DNA of 64,000 nt from Moritella viscosa (GCA_000953735.1 LN554852.1:4537846-4601845), one strand, 5' to 3'; positions 27,882 to 36,049 are shown, numbered from the stretch's first letter. Notes: generated by a model from the letters alone, not told the origin. A program made the numbers and translations.

Positions 27882-28327
27882 GCAAGTGTCCGATTTGAGT
27901 TGACCATTACAATTATCAATAAAGAAATCACCTACCGATATCGTTGAAGCTTTATTGTAAAATCCCTGTTCAATTTGAGATAAACGCGCATTAGCAAGTT
28001 TTTCAAATGCTGAAATGCTCATATCAGGCCAATGACCGATAACTTGGTTAGTACGCTGACCTTTGAATGACTTGGATATACTCAGCGATACAGTGGTCGG
28101 ATAAAATGTGACTTGCTGATGACGAGCTCCACGACGACGCTTAACAATAGGCTTCTCACCGATGTTAGGCCGTGGGTGCGCTATAAAAGCATCAGCAGTA
28201 AAAAGGATGGTGTTAGCAGACAAAGTAAAACTCCGTTACATAATTAAATACATGCAACGGATTTTATAGACTAGAGTGGATCACGATATTCAGTACAAAT
28301 GGTTTGTTTTAGAGGTGATAAATCTTC

Positions 28328-29257
28328 TTACGGTAGTAGCTGAGATACAATATCAACCACGTGACGCCTGAACGTTGCAGGGTTGAGAAGTACATCTTCT
28401 AACTCGATATCACAACCTTTGTCATTATCGCCTTTATTCAGTTTATCACTCTCATAAAGTGCCATATAACTTTCTTCTAACCGATCAAACAAATCTAATA
28501 TTGATAAATCAAGTGGAGCTGGATTACTTTGCGTCTCAATTCCTTTCAAGCAAGACAAAGTGATCGAATGAGAATCCAATTCTAGCTCATTATCTGAAAA
28601 CAATTCAATTACACCTTTTACATAAACATCCACCAAAGCACGCAACTTGACACTAAAATCATATTGGCGGGTTTTCTTAACGAGTTCACGCCTCATATCA
28701 GATACTTTCTTATTGTGCTGCTGTTTCTCTTCATTTAGAGATTTATATGGTGCAGGATTAAAGTAGCGGTGAACGATCACAATCATTTCAGCAATACAGC
28801 GAACTTCTTCAATCCGTAATTCAGCGTTTTCAACATTATCATTCTCAATTGCACTACGCGCTTTATTTAATTTATCACGAGCTAAAGCTGGGAATAATAA
28901 CATTGCCGTATTTGGCTGTTTCTCTAGGAGAGCATCAATGTCGGGATATAGTTCACTGACGATAAGAGAAATGAAAAGTGCTTGAGTATCACTTAACTCA
29001 TCATGAAAGCGATCAATAGTAGGCAAACCATGAAGCACACAAAATTCATCATCAATAAACTCAAAAGCATTATTTTTAACATCAGTAATAGCTTCATAAA
29101 CATAGCTAATTATGTGACCACGCATTTTTCTAACATCAAGTTCGAGAGCTGACGCATGGTAATTAATACCTTGTAATTTGAGTGATTCTTTAATATTTAA
29201 TTCATGTTCTTTACATTGCTTCTTTAGCGTTGCTTTTTTATTTACAGATCTAGCCAA
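28328..29257 (-). CDS. Uncharacterised mostly helical protein
   Basis: 309 residues, predicted almost entirely alpha-helical and charged, with a basic N-terminus (MARSVNKKATLKKQCKEH). No membrane segment, signal peptide or catalytic motif is seen, and no family is recognised. Element D has no counterpart. It is transcribed leftwards toward integrase 1 from a promoter-operator motif that ends 66 bases before the start codon. This places it under the same control as other element genes. Confidence 0.6.
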   Translation of the reverse strand: MARSVNKKATLKKQCKEHELNIKESLKLQGINYHASALELDVRKMRGHIISYVYEAITDVKNNAFEFIDDEFCVLHGLPTIDRFHDELSDTQALFISLIVSELYPDIDALLEKQPNTAMLLFPALARDKLNKARSAIENDNVENAELRIEEVRCIAEMIVIVHRYFNPAPYKSLNEEKQQHNKKVSDMRRELVKKTRQYDFSVKLRALVDVYVKGVIELFSDNELELDSHSITLSCLKGIETQSNPAPLDLSILDLFDRLEESYMALYESDKLNKGDNDKGCDIELEDVLLNPATFRRHVVDIVSQLLP

Positions 29258-29322
29258 AACATCGAATCTCTATAGTTGAAAGCCTACTAGCATGATGTTG
29301 ATAATAATACAGTGCTAGACAT

Positions 29323-29366
29323 GTGTGTGTCATTATTATATCTACCCCTACGTGTAAATCACACAC
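29323..29366 (-). promoter_or_regulatory. Conserved TGTGTG/CACACA promoter-operator motif, copy 3
   Basis: Minus strand: GTGTGTGATTTACAC, GTAGGGG, TAGATATAATAATG, ACACACAC. This copy contains a perfect TATAAT, the best support that the motif is a promoter. It lies 66 bases before the 309-residue gene. Confidence 0.65.
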
Positions 29367-29528
29367 CTACTCAACTCTTTGAACCATAAGAAAATAAACA
29401 CATAAACTAAAACGAAAAATCAAACGTACTCATTTAACTAGCAAATGAAATCAACAACAAATTAATAATAATTTTAATAGTCCTAACGTTTCATCGGAAG
29501 GCTATTCCATGCATAGGAAAAAATAAAA

Positions 29529-29783
29529 ATGAGCACATTTAATTTATTTGTTGAAGCGTTTAAGGCAAAGGTAATACTTAAAGCGAACCAAGGGGCTGCA
29601 GCTCGAATTTCGGAATTCGAAGCAATCGCACATGACATTGAAATGGTATACGGTGCTATTCCAAATATCGCAAAAATCCGCGCTCACTTCATTGTTGGTT
29701 TATCAAGCAAGCCAAACTGGGGCTGCCGTAAGGTAATTCAGGTATTTGATAGCACCGTTGCCACTGTTAGAGGTGATGGTTGA
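29529..29783 (+). CDS. Conserved 84-residue protein of the element module (copy in C)
   Basis: 84 residues (MSTFNLFVEAFKAKVILKAN...), about 75% identical to the copy at 44828, with AGG 11 bases before the ATG. The leader (TCCTAACGTTTCATCG and GGCTATTCCATG) is also conserved. Conserved features: the NWGCRKVI motif with a single cysteine, a central helix and a C-terminal RGDG. No family recognised. It is the only rightward gene in its segment and is followed by three stable hairpins, so the transcript carries a long structured 3' part. Confidence 0.65.
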   Translation: MSTFNLFVEAFKAKVILKANQGAAARISEFEAIAHDIEMVYGAIPNIAKIRAHFIVGLSSKPNWGCRKVIQVFDSTVATVRGDG

Positions 29784-29815
29784 TAGCAGATAATGAGTGT
29801 GATTTATTGGTATGT

Positions 29816-29908
29816 CTGTATTAGTGGGTAATTTATTCACTAATATAGGCATTAATATAAGGGGGAGAGGGGGTTAACGAAGTTAAGCAACGGCACCCTT
29901 ATATTAAT
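29816..29908 (+). ncRNA. Structured 3' region after the 84-residue gene (copy in C)
   Basis: Two hairpins: CTGTATTAGTG...CACTAATATAG (29816-29848) and a long stem of 13 perfect pairs ATTAATATAAGGG/CCCTTATATTAAT (29851-29863 with 29896-29908). The second contains an inner TTAAC-GAA-GTTAA stem. The outer stem and inner loop are conserved in the D copy although the intervening bases changed. It could be a 3'UTR or a small RNA processed from the transcript. Confidence 0.5.
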
Positions 29909-29927
29909 AGAATCACCTAGAAAAAAT

Positions 29928-29966
29928 AAAAGTCATTTTCCAAATACAGCTGGGAAATGACTTTTT
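29928..29966 (+). terminator. Rho-independent terminator after the 84-residue gene and RNA
   Basis: Stem AAAGTCATTTTCC paired with GGGAAATGACTTT and a T run. The same hairpin is in element D. Confidence 0.85.
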
Positions 29967-30002
29967 CATTACGTCATAATATCCGAACAGATACTTATTT
30001 AA

Positions 30003-30107
30003 TTAAGCACGTTTAGATTTATAGTTACTTGTAACCTTGGTTTCATTCGCGGCAAATAAGAACCCTGAAATCAGTCCGCACCCTAAGTAAATCAATGGTA
30101 ATGGCAT
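30003..30107 (-). CDS. 34-residue membrane micro-protein (copy in C)
   Basis: MPLPLIYLGCGLISGFLFAA..., one membrane segment and a basic tail ending KSKRA, with an AAGGAG ribosome site. Protein and position are conserved in element D (45306-45410), including synonymous changes, which supports real coding. Function unknown. Confidence 0.6.
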   Translation of the reverse strand: MPLPLIYLGCGLISGFLFAANETKVTSNYKSKRA

Positions 30108-30121
30108 GGGGTACTCCTTAT

Positions 30122-30208
30122 TTAATCTTTGTTTAATTCTTTATAGATGGCGTAGCCGATGATGAACCCAATACCAAATATGGGATTGGAAAAAGCTGCA
30201 ACAGGCAT
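30122..30208 (-). CDS. 28-residue membrane micro-protein (copy in C)
   Basis: MPVAAFSNPIFGIGFIIGYA..., a single hydrophobic helix and a charged tail. Conserved in element D (45415-45501), where its stop overlaps the ribosome site of the 34-residue gene, suggesting translational coupling. Function unknown. Confidence 0.6.
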   Translation of the reverse strand: MPVAAFSNPIFGIGFIIGYAIYKELNKD

Positions 30209-30233
30209 AATATTTCCTTCTTTGTTTCAGATA

Positions 30234-30266
30234 TAAAAAAGCGCCATATCATTGCTGATATGGCGC
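30234..30266 (-). terminator. Terminator after the zinc-ribbon genes (copy in C)
   Basis: Minus strand: AGCGCCATATCAGCAATGATATGGCGCT-type perfect stem (GCGCCATATC with GATATGGCGC) followed by T6. Conserved in element D. Confidence 0.9.
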
Positions 30267-30298
30267 TGTGTTATGTGCTGTTATTTGTTCAATCTAGA

Positions 30299-30460
30299 CT
30301 AGCAACCTCCCTTGCAGACTCCGCCAGATGCTTTATGTGAATTACATATCCACTTACCGCATTTGTTACATGATGTGCCACCTGTAACTTCTGTTTTTTT
30401 ACCACACTTATTGCAAGTCCATAGTTTTAGGTTACTACTCAACTTTTTAAAAAATGACAT
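30299..30460 (-). CDS. Small zinc-ribbon protein (copy in C)
   Basis: About 53 residues from the ATG at 30460 (MSFFKKLSSNLKLW). Two CxxCG pairs (WTCNKCGKK; TSCNKCGKWIC) plus a C-terminal KASGGVCKGGC indicate zinc binding. A longer frame begins at 30532 but would overlap the separate 33-residue gene upstream. Conserved in element D. It could bind RNA, DNA or protein; no family assigned. Confidence 0.65.
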   Translation of the reverse strand: MSFFKKLSSNLKLWTCNKCGKKTEVTGGTSCNKCGKWICNSHKASGGVCKGGC

Positions 30461-30476
30461 GTTAGCTCGTTCCTGA

Positions 30477-30578
30477 TTAGTGAGAATGACCGCAAACTTG
30501 GCAGCTACCATCATCGTAAGCACGTTGACCACAAGCTGGACATGTCGTTACTACTGTTAAGATTTTTTTGATTGTCAT
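30477..30578 (-). CDS. 33-residue zinc-ribbon micro-protein (copy in C)
   Basis: MTIKKILTVVTTCPACGQRA..., ending CQVCGHSH. The CPAC...CQVC pairs form a rubredoxin-like knuckle. It has a GGGAAAT ribosome site, and the identical protein is encoded in element D. First gene of the leftward mini-operon facing the WYL regulator. Confidence 0.65.
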   Translation of the reverse strand: MTIKKILTVVTTCPACGQRAYDDGSCQVCGHSH

Positions 30579-30653
30579 GATATTTCCCTATTAGTTTCTA
30601 TTAGTGATAGCCACTTAGATTAAGCAGCTTGAAATTAGTATATGGCTAGCTAC

Positions 30654-30668
30654 TGACAGGTTGTGTCA
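30654..30668. promoter_or_regulatory. WYL-regulator operator, left site (copy in C)
   Basis: TGACAGGTTGTGTCA, with TGAC/GTCA ends. It is repeated in inverted orientation at 30777-30791 and, as a perfect pair, in element D. It lies in the region shared by the divergent zinc-ribbon and WYL genes. Confidence 0.5.
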
Positions 30669-30776
30669 CCTCCTCTGTAAATTGTTGATTATCGTTATAA
30701 GCCTTGCAGCCTCTACTCGATGAAAGCTATAGCAATACTGCTAACCTAATGGGTTTAGATTAGAAATAATAACGAC

Positions 30777-30791
30777 TGACACCACCTGCCA
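30777..30791. promoter_or_regulatory. WYL-regulator operator, right site (copy in C)
   Basis: TGACACCACCTGCCA, the inverted partner of the left site, 23 bases before the WYL start codon, where binding could autorepress the gene. Confidence 0.5.
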
Positions 30792-30814
30792 GTACAGCGG
30801 TTTAATCTAGTTAA

Positions 30815-31696
30815 ATGAAAAGTAAGAATGAGAAATTAGCCAAGCGCCTAGGTACTATCCTTGCCCGATTAAATACTGGTGAACGACTGTATCTAAAAGA
30901 CTTGGAAGCTGAATTTAATGTCCATGAAAGAACGATATGGCGTGACTTTGAAAGGCTCTCCTATCTGCCTTTGATTCGTGAAGATGGTTGTTACTTTCTT
31001 GATATGAGCAGTGTTAGACAGCAATCATCAAATAACATGAATAAGTTAATACAGAATGCTGGATTGGAATCATTCATTCCTATTAAGCTCAACATGAACA
31101 ACTGGCAGACTAATGATATGTCGACGTTCTTATTCAAGAATGTACGTATTGAGGATGTCTCAAGTTTTACTGATTTGTTTGATGTATTGGCTAGTGCTAT
31201 TAGCTCACAGCGACAGATTTCATTTACATATAAAGATAAATTACTCGAACAAGTTCAACCCTACCGCTTGGTTAATGACAGAGGTATCTGGTATCTAGCC
31301 GCTGTCTATCAGGGCAATCTACACTCATTCAGAATTGCTTATATTTCACAGTTACAGCTCAGTGACGATAAATATAAACCTCAATCTAATATACAAAATG
31401 AAATCATTAGGCAGGGAATGCAGTGGATAGATATCGACAAATCTAATGTACTAATACAAGTTGATGCGCATGTTGCTTCACGCTTTCTTAATGGTGATTT
31501 ACTCCCCAATATTCAGGTGTTAAAAGAAATGGATGACGGTTCATTACTGATTAGCAGTCAGATAACACGATTACACGATGTGATTCCTATTTTGAAGGCT
31601 TGGATGCCCCATGTTGAAGTGTTATCACCAGTGAGTTTAAAGCATGAACTTATCCGCGATTTGTACGCGTCATTAGAGCGCGTCAAGATGATGTAA
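30815..31696 (+). CDS. HTH-WYL transcriptional regulator (copy in C)
   Basis: 293 residues. N-terminal winged HTH (LAKRLGTILARLNTGERLYL, then VHERTIWRDFERLSYL) and a central WYL domain (QRQISFTYKDKLLEQVQPYRLVNDRGIWYLAAV), followed by a C-terminal WCX-like extension. WYL proteins sense nucleic acids or nucleotides and often control phage-defence or SOS-linked genes. About 92% identical to the regulator at 46388. Divergent from the zinc-ribbon genes, with two inverted operator-like sites between. Probably the element's master repressor. Confidence 0.9.
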   Translation: MKSKNEKLAKRLGTILARLNTGERLYLKDLEAEFNVHERTIWRDFERLSYLPLIREDGCYFLDMSSVRQQSSNNMNKLIQNAGLESFIPIKLNMNNWQTNDMSTFLFKNVRIEDVSSFTDLFDVLASAISSQRQISFTYKDKLLEQVQPYRLVNDRGIWYLAAVYQGNLHSFRIAYISQLQLSDDKYKPQSNIQNEIIRQGMQWIDIDKSNVLIQVDAHVASRFLNGDLLPNIQVLKEMDDGSLLISSQITRLHDVIPILKAWMPHVEVLSPVSLKHELIRDLYASLERVKMM

Positions 31697-32357
31697 CGCT
31701 GTAAGTTTAAGGTTGGTGTTAGTCCGATATAAAGCACAGCTAAAGTTTATTAACTTATTTTGCATACTGTTGGTTTTGGGCTTGAGTACAGGGTAAGGCC
31801 CACTTTAAATTGACGTAGTTAGCTAAAATCAAAGTTACTAATGCGAGCTAACCAGATACTTAAAATTCATCAACCTGCAAACCGATATGAGTTATCGAGG
31901 AATTCAAAATGAGCAAAGTTTTCCCCGCGGTGACTAACATATTTATAATAATATCCTAGCTTCTACAGGGTTAAATATAGGGATAAATATTATATTTTCA
32001 TCAGTAAATTATCATTCTAAATTTTAATATCTCATTACCCCAATTACATTAATTTAAACCACCTACCCCATTGCCTATCGTGCAATGGGGTTATTATTTC
32101 AGATGGTATTTTTGACTTCATTAAGCATCAATCATAACCAACTAAAACAGCCAATTCCAGTCAGTGGATTTAGTATCCTTTGTTAAAAATCCATTGAATG
32201 GGAAGGCAATACCCATCACACCTTACTACGTAAGCTGCGATGGGCAGTGCCAATTTAAGCACACTAAGTTGTTACTTCTCCTCCTGTCCATAACGTGACT
32301 TTTTCCTGACCTTTGCACAGACAAGTTAAAACACTATTACAGCTTATTTTGTATTGG
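31697..32357. other. Conserved non-coding region between WYL and DUF2787 genes (copy in C)
   Basis: 660 bp with no credible gene but well conserved in element D (47270-47928). It contains a terminator-like hairpin (32066-32099, CCCCATTGC with GCAATGGGG then TTATTATTT) that can end the rightward WYL transcript, and the complex hairpin at 32205-32251. Confidence 0.6.
32205..32251. ncRNA. Compact conserved hairpin (copy in C)
   Basis: Nested stems GGCA/TGCC, CCCATC/GATGGG and CTTAC/GTAAG within 47 bases. The same hairpin is found in element D. It may be a leader or a protein-binding site; the transcribed strand is unknown. Confidence 0.4.
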
Positions 32358-32780
32358 CTAAAACGTACTGAGTTTAACTTCATCAAATGCGCCAGAATCT
32401 TGATATGCGATAAAGTTCATCTCCCACGTTGGGTAAAAATCCATAACTTCATGTAAAGAACGCATCGGTAATGGGTACACCATGCCAGTACCATTGCGCA
32501 TATCGAAATCAATTTCTTTAGCCAATTCAGGATAAGGATAACCTTGATAACTAAACGAGGTGATGTAATCAAATTGCCACAACCCGTTGTAACAAGTAAT
32601 GCTTATTTCAACAGGGTGATAACCACCACTGTCATTGCTGTAGGTACTATCTCTAAAGTTAAATACGATAGTTTTAGCGTCATTTGATATATCTTGCTCT
32701 TGGGCTACCTTGGCAAGTAAATCCATCAAAGTAGGTGTGACAGGCACAAGTAGGTTATCCGAATCAAAGTTCAGTTTCAT
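32358..32780 (-). CDS. DUF2787 family protein (copy in C)
   Basis: 140 residues matching the DUF2787 pattern: VFNFRDSTYSNDSGGYHPVE, then ITCYNGLWQFDYITSFSY and YPELAKEIDFDM. The family is common on integrative elements of vibrios and relatives; function unknown. Element D carries a copy about 96% identical. Last gene of the leftward group from the 197-residue gene. Confidence 0.85.
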   Translation of the reverse strand: MKLNFDSDNLLVPVTPTLMDLLAKVAQEQDISNDAKTIVFNFRDSTYSNDSGGYHPVEISITCYNGLWQFDYITSFSYQGYPYPELAKEIDFDMRNGTGMVYPLPMRSLHEVMDFYPTWEMNFIAYQDSGAFDEVKLSTF

Positions 32781-32859
32781 AATAAGTTCCGTTAGTAAGT
32801 TTGTGGGATTAGGTTTAGCTAGGTTCTCAGGTATGTAAGTAGTGAATTAGCAGCGTGGA

Positions 32860-33453
32860 TTAAGTTAATGCTAACAACTTGGCTTTCTTCTCTTCATAAT
32901 CATCAGCTAATACATGAAGAAATACGCTAGTACCAGATTGAGCAATCAAGCCAATATCATCAGCACGTAACACCCCAGCAAGGAACCCAACATTATTAGC
33001 ACTAGCACCTTTAAATGCAGGTTTAAGGGCGGTACTTTTAAATGGCTTCTCAACTTGTTCATCCAGGATTGCAAACAACTTAGACAAGTTAATCCATTCT
33101 TTAGAATGTAACCCTCCGCCTTCATTACCACTCAGACGGATATACAACTCGCCTTCTTCATCATGCTCTGCGACATCGAAGAAAACATGATTGGTTGTTT
33201 TAGGGCTTAGTTTCTTACCTTTACCGGATAATACAATATTACTGAAATGGTCATGTTTCTCAGGTTCAGCTTGTTTATCATTAGCAGGCTTATCTTCAAC
33301 AACTTTATCTGTCGGTGTATCCGTAGGTGAATCACTCACTTGTTCATTGGTTAATTCAACTGATGTGCTATCAACATTAGTATCATCAACTACAACAGTG
33401 GTATCAGCTTTTACATCGGTTATTTTATTGGTGTTGTTAGTTTTACGGCTCAT
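32860..33453 (-). CDS. Unknown protein with disordered acidic N-terminus (copy in C)
   Basis: 197 residues. The first 70 are low-complexity, rich in T, V, D and K (DKVVEDKPANDKQ). The folded part contains LSGKGKKLSPKTTNHVFFDV, GELYIRLSGNEGGG and VFLHVLADDYEEKKAKLL. The layout of a disordered arm plus a compact beta domain suggests nucleic-acid binding, but this is inference. The D copy (203 residues) differs mostly around residues 150-175, a locally variable segment. Confidence 0.6.
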   Translation of the reverse strand: MSRKTNNTNKITDVKADTTVVVDDTNVDSTSVELTNEQVSDSPTDTPTDKVVEDKPANDKQAEPEKHDHFSNIVLSGKGKKLSPKTTNHVFFDVAEHDEEGELYIRLSGNEGGGLHSKEWINLSKLFAILDEQVEKPFKSTALKPAFKGASANNVGFLAGVLRADDIGLIAQSGTSVFLHVLADDYEEKKAKLLALT

Positions 33454-33511
33454 AGAAAATCCTTTAATAATGATGGGTAATTAGATTGGTAATATCGGTA
33501 TTTATTACAGA

Positions 33512-33892
33512 TTAAAGTAGCTTGCTTAATGTTGTGGCAGCAGTTGTTTTAGATGTTAATGGTGCTAATAGGTAACAGCCTCCGCCAGCTGTTGTAGTGA
33601 CTGATAAGGCTAAAAGGTATGGACAAGTATCATCATTCAACAATACGACAAACTCAGGGTTATCTGTTACGTATTGAATGAAATATTGAATATCTTCATC
33701 AGCGTCAACTAACGTACCATCAACATCACTTTCTTCTAGCAGAATAAGAAAGGTATCGTATTCAGACCAGAAGTCAGCAGTAGCATCTAAGCAGCCATCA
33801 AACGGAATGATAAGCTCAGAATGCAATGCTGATTTAACTTGCTCAGGTAGGGTTATTTCATTAACAAGGTTGAAGTTTTTAATCACTTTCAT
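33512..33892 (-). CDS. Unknown acidic protein (copy in C)
   Basis: 126 residues, very acidic in the centre (EESDVDGTLVDADEDIQYF), ending in a small-residue-rich stretch (TTTAGGGCYLLAPLTSKT). Start chosen at MKVIKNFNLVNE, shared with the D copy. No family known. Lies between integrase and the 197-residue gene in both elements, so it belongs to the core module. Confidence 0.6.
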   Translation of the reverse strand: MKVIKNFNLVNEITLPEQVKSALHSELIIPFDGCLDATADFWSEYDTFLILLEESDVDGTLVDADEDIQYFIQYVTDNPEFVVLLNDDTCPYLLALSVTTTAGGGCYLLAPLTSKTTAATTLSKLL

Positions 33893-33967
33893 TGGTTGTA
33901 TTCCTTATGTATTAACAATCAATAATCATGATATTTATATATTCTTCAGCCTTGTTTTATTACGCTA

Positions 33968-35173
33968 TTAGCCTCCTACCATACTCGATATCATCGATGC
34001 TGTTTCACGTTGCTTACCCTCACTTAATTTTGCATAACGTAACGTGCTAGATATGTCTTTATGATTTAATAATTTCTGAACAGCACTGATATCAACACCG
34101 TTAGAGATCAGGTTACTCGCTACCGAATGCCTTGCCGTATGCAGCAATACTTCATCTGGATTGTCTATCTTTGCTATTTGCTTAATGGTATCGAAAGAGT
34201 CACGAGGACGTGCTATTGGCTTGCCCTTTTTATGTGGTGCTGGAAATACGTAATTATTGCCTGATATTTTGGGGGTTGTTTGCAGGATCTCTATCATAAG
34301 GTCGGAGAGATAAATGATGTGATAAGTGCCGTTCTTTGTCCGTGGGATAGTGAGAGTGCGCTTTTCGTAATTAATATCACTATGTACTCTGAAACGTAAT
34401 TCACTTTCCCGACAGCCAATCAGATGCAGCAATGCAATGAAGTTACCAAAGCTTTTCTTCGGATAGGCCCTAGCGGCTTTGATGATGCGTTTAGTCTCAT
34501 TAATGTCACAATAACGAGTACGGGCGTTGTTCTCCGGTAATAGTGACACCATATCCGCCACATTGATTATATCGTGCATTGAGTACGTCAATTTACCCAT
34601 AGTCTTGAGGAGTGCCAAAACCCTGTTACAACTAGCTGGTGCGTATAGTTTATCTTTATACTTAGTTTCACTCAGGGTTAAGTGAAGCTTCATTACATGG
34701 CTAACCGTCAGCTCGTTATATTTGATATTGGCAATTGCATTACAGTGTTTACGGAATCGCTTCTCATCAATACCCCATGTTTTCTTACGACGTTTTGCAA
34801 GTGGTAAGTACGTATCATAAAAGAATGACTTAACTGTTGGATAATCAACTTGATTGTCACGTTCGGCTTTCGGGTCAATACCATCAGCGATCATACCTTT
34901 ATACTTTCTAGTTACCTTTCTAGCTTGGTTGATATCAATATCAGGAAAGCGCCCGATGGTGATACTACATTTACGTCCATTGAATTTATAACGTAATAAG
35001 AAACGTTTATTACCTGTTTTACCAGATAAGCATTTCAAGCCGATGATTTCAGTGTCAGATACTTCTAGTTCTGTTGATGATGAATTTGCAGGATTGGCGG
35101 GGAGGGATTTTAAGTTGGCGTTGGTGAATTTAAATTTCTTGGTGGTGATGGGGTTAGTGCTATTGCTAGTCAT
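33968..35173 (-). CDS. Tyrosine-recombinase integrase (copy in C)
   Basis: 401 residues. N-terminal arm-binding domain of the DUF4102 kind (GLKCLSGKTGNKRFLLRYKF, SITIGRFPDIDINQARK), a SAM-like core-binding domain and the catalytic domain: arginine in IGCRESELRF, HTARHS (HxxR), then LLNHKDISSTLRYAKLS with late histidine and nucleophile tyrosine. Intact. About 90% identical to the integrase at 49575. Presumably it recombines the GGATTTTGAAT core in the tRNA-Leu anticodon loop, since it is the nearest intact integrase to that site. Confidence 0.93.
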   Translation of the reverse strand: MTSNSTNPITTKKFKFTNANLKSLPANPANSSSTELEVSDTEIIGLKCLSGKTGNKRFLLRYKFNGRKCSITIGRFPDIDINQARKVTRKYKGMIADGIDPKAERDNQVDYPTVKSFFYDTYLPLAKRRKKTWGIDEKRFRKHCNAIANIKYNELTVSHVMKLHLTLSETKYKDKLYAPASCNRVLALLKTMGKLTYSMHDIINVADMVSLLPENNARTRYCDINETKRIIKAARAYPKKSFGNFIALLHLIGCRESELRFRVHSDINYEKRTLTIPRTKNGTYHIIYLSDLMIEILQTTPKISGNNYVFPAPHKKGKPIARPRDSFDTIKQIAKIDNPDEVLLHTARHSVASNLISNGVDISAVQKLLNHKDISSTLRYAKLSEGKQRETASMISSMVGG

Positions 35174-35333
35174 ATTAATACCTCGTCTGGTTAGGGATAC
35201 AAGGTATTAATATGTTTTTGAAGATGGGTTAGTTACGTCAACAAAGGTGTATCACACAGATTTAGATACTAGTCTATTAAATGATTTTACTAGATATCGC
35301 ACCCGCAAATCTTAATAGTGAGGATATAAGTTT

Positions 35334-35738
35334 TTATTTTCCATTAATGCGACGGTTAATAAAGGATGTATTCGTATCAAAAGATTTGGCTATTTGTGCG
35401 TCAGTCTCCCCTCTCTTGCGACGGTCACGCATATTCTCAGTATCAGAATGAGTAAAGTCAGAAACGTCGCTTTCAATCTTAGCTGCGAATGAATCCATAT
35501 TGTTTTGGTTTCTTTTCATTTCCATTAATAGATTAAGCATTTGCTGTGGATCATCACCACTATTTTTAGCTAAGTCGAGTGCCATAGATTGCTGGGTGCG
35601 CTGATATTTTGCTTGGGTGTCACGCATATCAGCCATTGTGCTTTGGCTAAAGGTGCTTTCAGATGTTTGTTGCTGCTGCTGCTGGCTCGAATCAGCACCG
35701 CCTACGCTATTATGTTCGCTATTAAATATATCTGTCAT
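35334..35738 (-). CDS. Polyglutamine-containing helix-turn-helix protein at the right end of C
   Basis: 134 residues. An N-terminal disordered part has a run of six glutamines (encoded by CTG/TTG repeats on the plus strand). The C-terminal 35 residues (RRKRGETDAQIAKSFDTNTSFINRRINGK) look like a small HTH. Placed just upstream of the integrase, it could be a directionality factor. Element D has an unrelated gene here. Confidence 0.55.
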   Translation of the reverse strand: MTDIFNSEHNSVGGADSSQQQQQQTSESTFSQSTMADMRDTQAKYQRTQQSMALDLAKNSGDDPQQMLNLLMEMKRNQNNMDSFAAKIESDVSDFTHSDTENMRDRRKRGETDAQIAKSFDTNTSFINRRINGK

Positions 35739-35956
35739 GATGAATCCCTTAATTTAAGTTAAACGCGGCTAAGCAGCCTATATACATAGAGACTACAGCA
35801 GCGTGAATTAAATTTCAATTCATTTTATTTGTTTTATTTAACGTGTAGTACTGAGGTTAATACAGTTCTAATTAATAAGGGTGAACTCATATTTTACTTG
35901 ATTCATTAACGTTGGGAGGGTACTGATGAATATTAGAAAAAGGATATGCGATACTG

Positions 35957-36002
35957 ATGTGTGTGCTACTTATTATCTTACCCCTACCTGCTAATCACAC
36001 AT
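35957..36002 (-). promoter_or_regulatory. Conserved TGTGTG/CACACA promoter-operator motif, copy 4
   Basis: Minus strand: ATGTGTGATTAGCAG, GTAGGGG, TAAGATAATAAGTA, GCACACACAT with 7-bp inverted arms. It would drive the 134-residue gene and the integrase 219 bases further left. Confidence 0.6.
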
Positions 36003-36049
36003 CAACCACAACACCATATGGCATAAGCGCTAACCACATTTACCAATTA

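Larger units (their letters stand above)
26654..27911 (+). mobile_element. IS3-family insertion sequence, copy 2
   Basis: 1258 bp, with TG/CA ends and the same imperfect terminal repeats as copy 1. It is bounded by the target duplication ATT (26651-26653 and 27912-27914), AAT on the coding strand of the integrase it splits. Proteins are identical to copy 1, so one copy is recent. Confidence 0.95.
25793..28223 (-). pseudogene. Tyrosine recombinase (integrase 1) split by IS3 copy 2
   Basis: The N-terminal part (27915-28223; TTG start with GGAG before it) gives about 103 residues ending GDFFIDN. The C-terminal part (25793-26653) begins NVLPMMEVHNRD. Removing the IS3 copy and one AAT duplicate rejoins them in frame. 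The catalytic residues look normal: arginine in FLGLRIGNVI, HxxR in HDLRRTYASR, and late histidine and tyrosine in LFHQSVTTTERYA. The protein would be about 390 residues. This recombinase belongs with the excisionase and the older polymerase of island C; the intact integrase at 33968 is of another lineage. Confidence 0.9.

Noticed and set aside
29809-29970. The hairpins after the 84-aa gene as a retron or group II intron RNA
   Set aside because: No reverse transcriptase is encoded in the window and no intron domain V pattern was seen.
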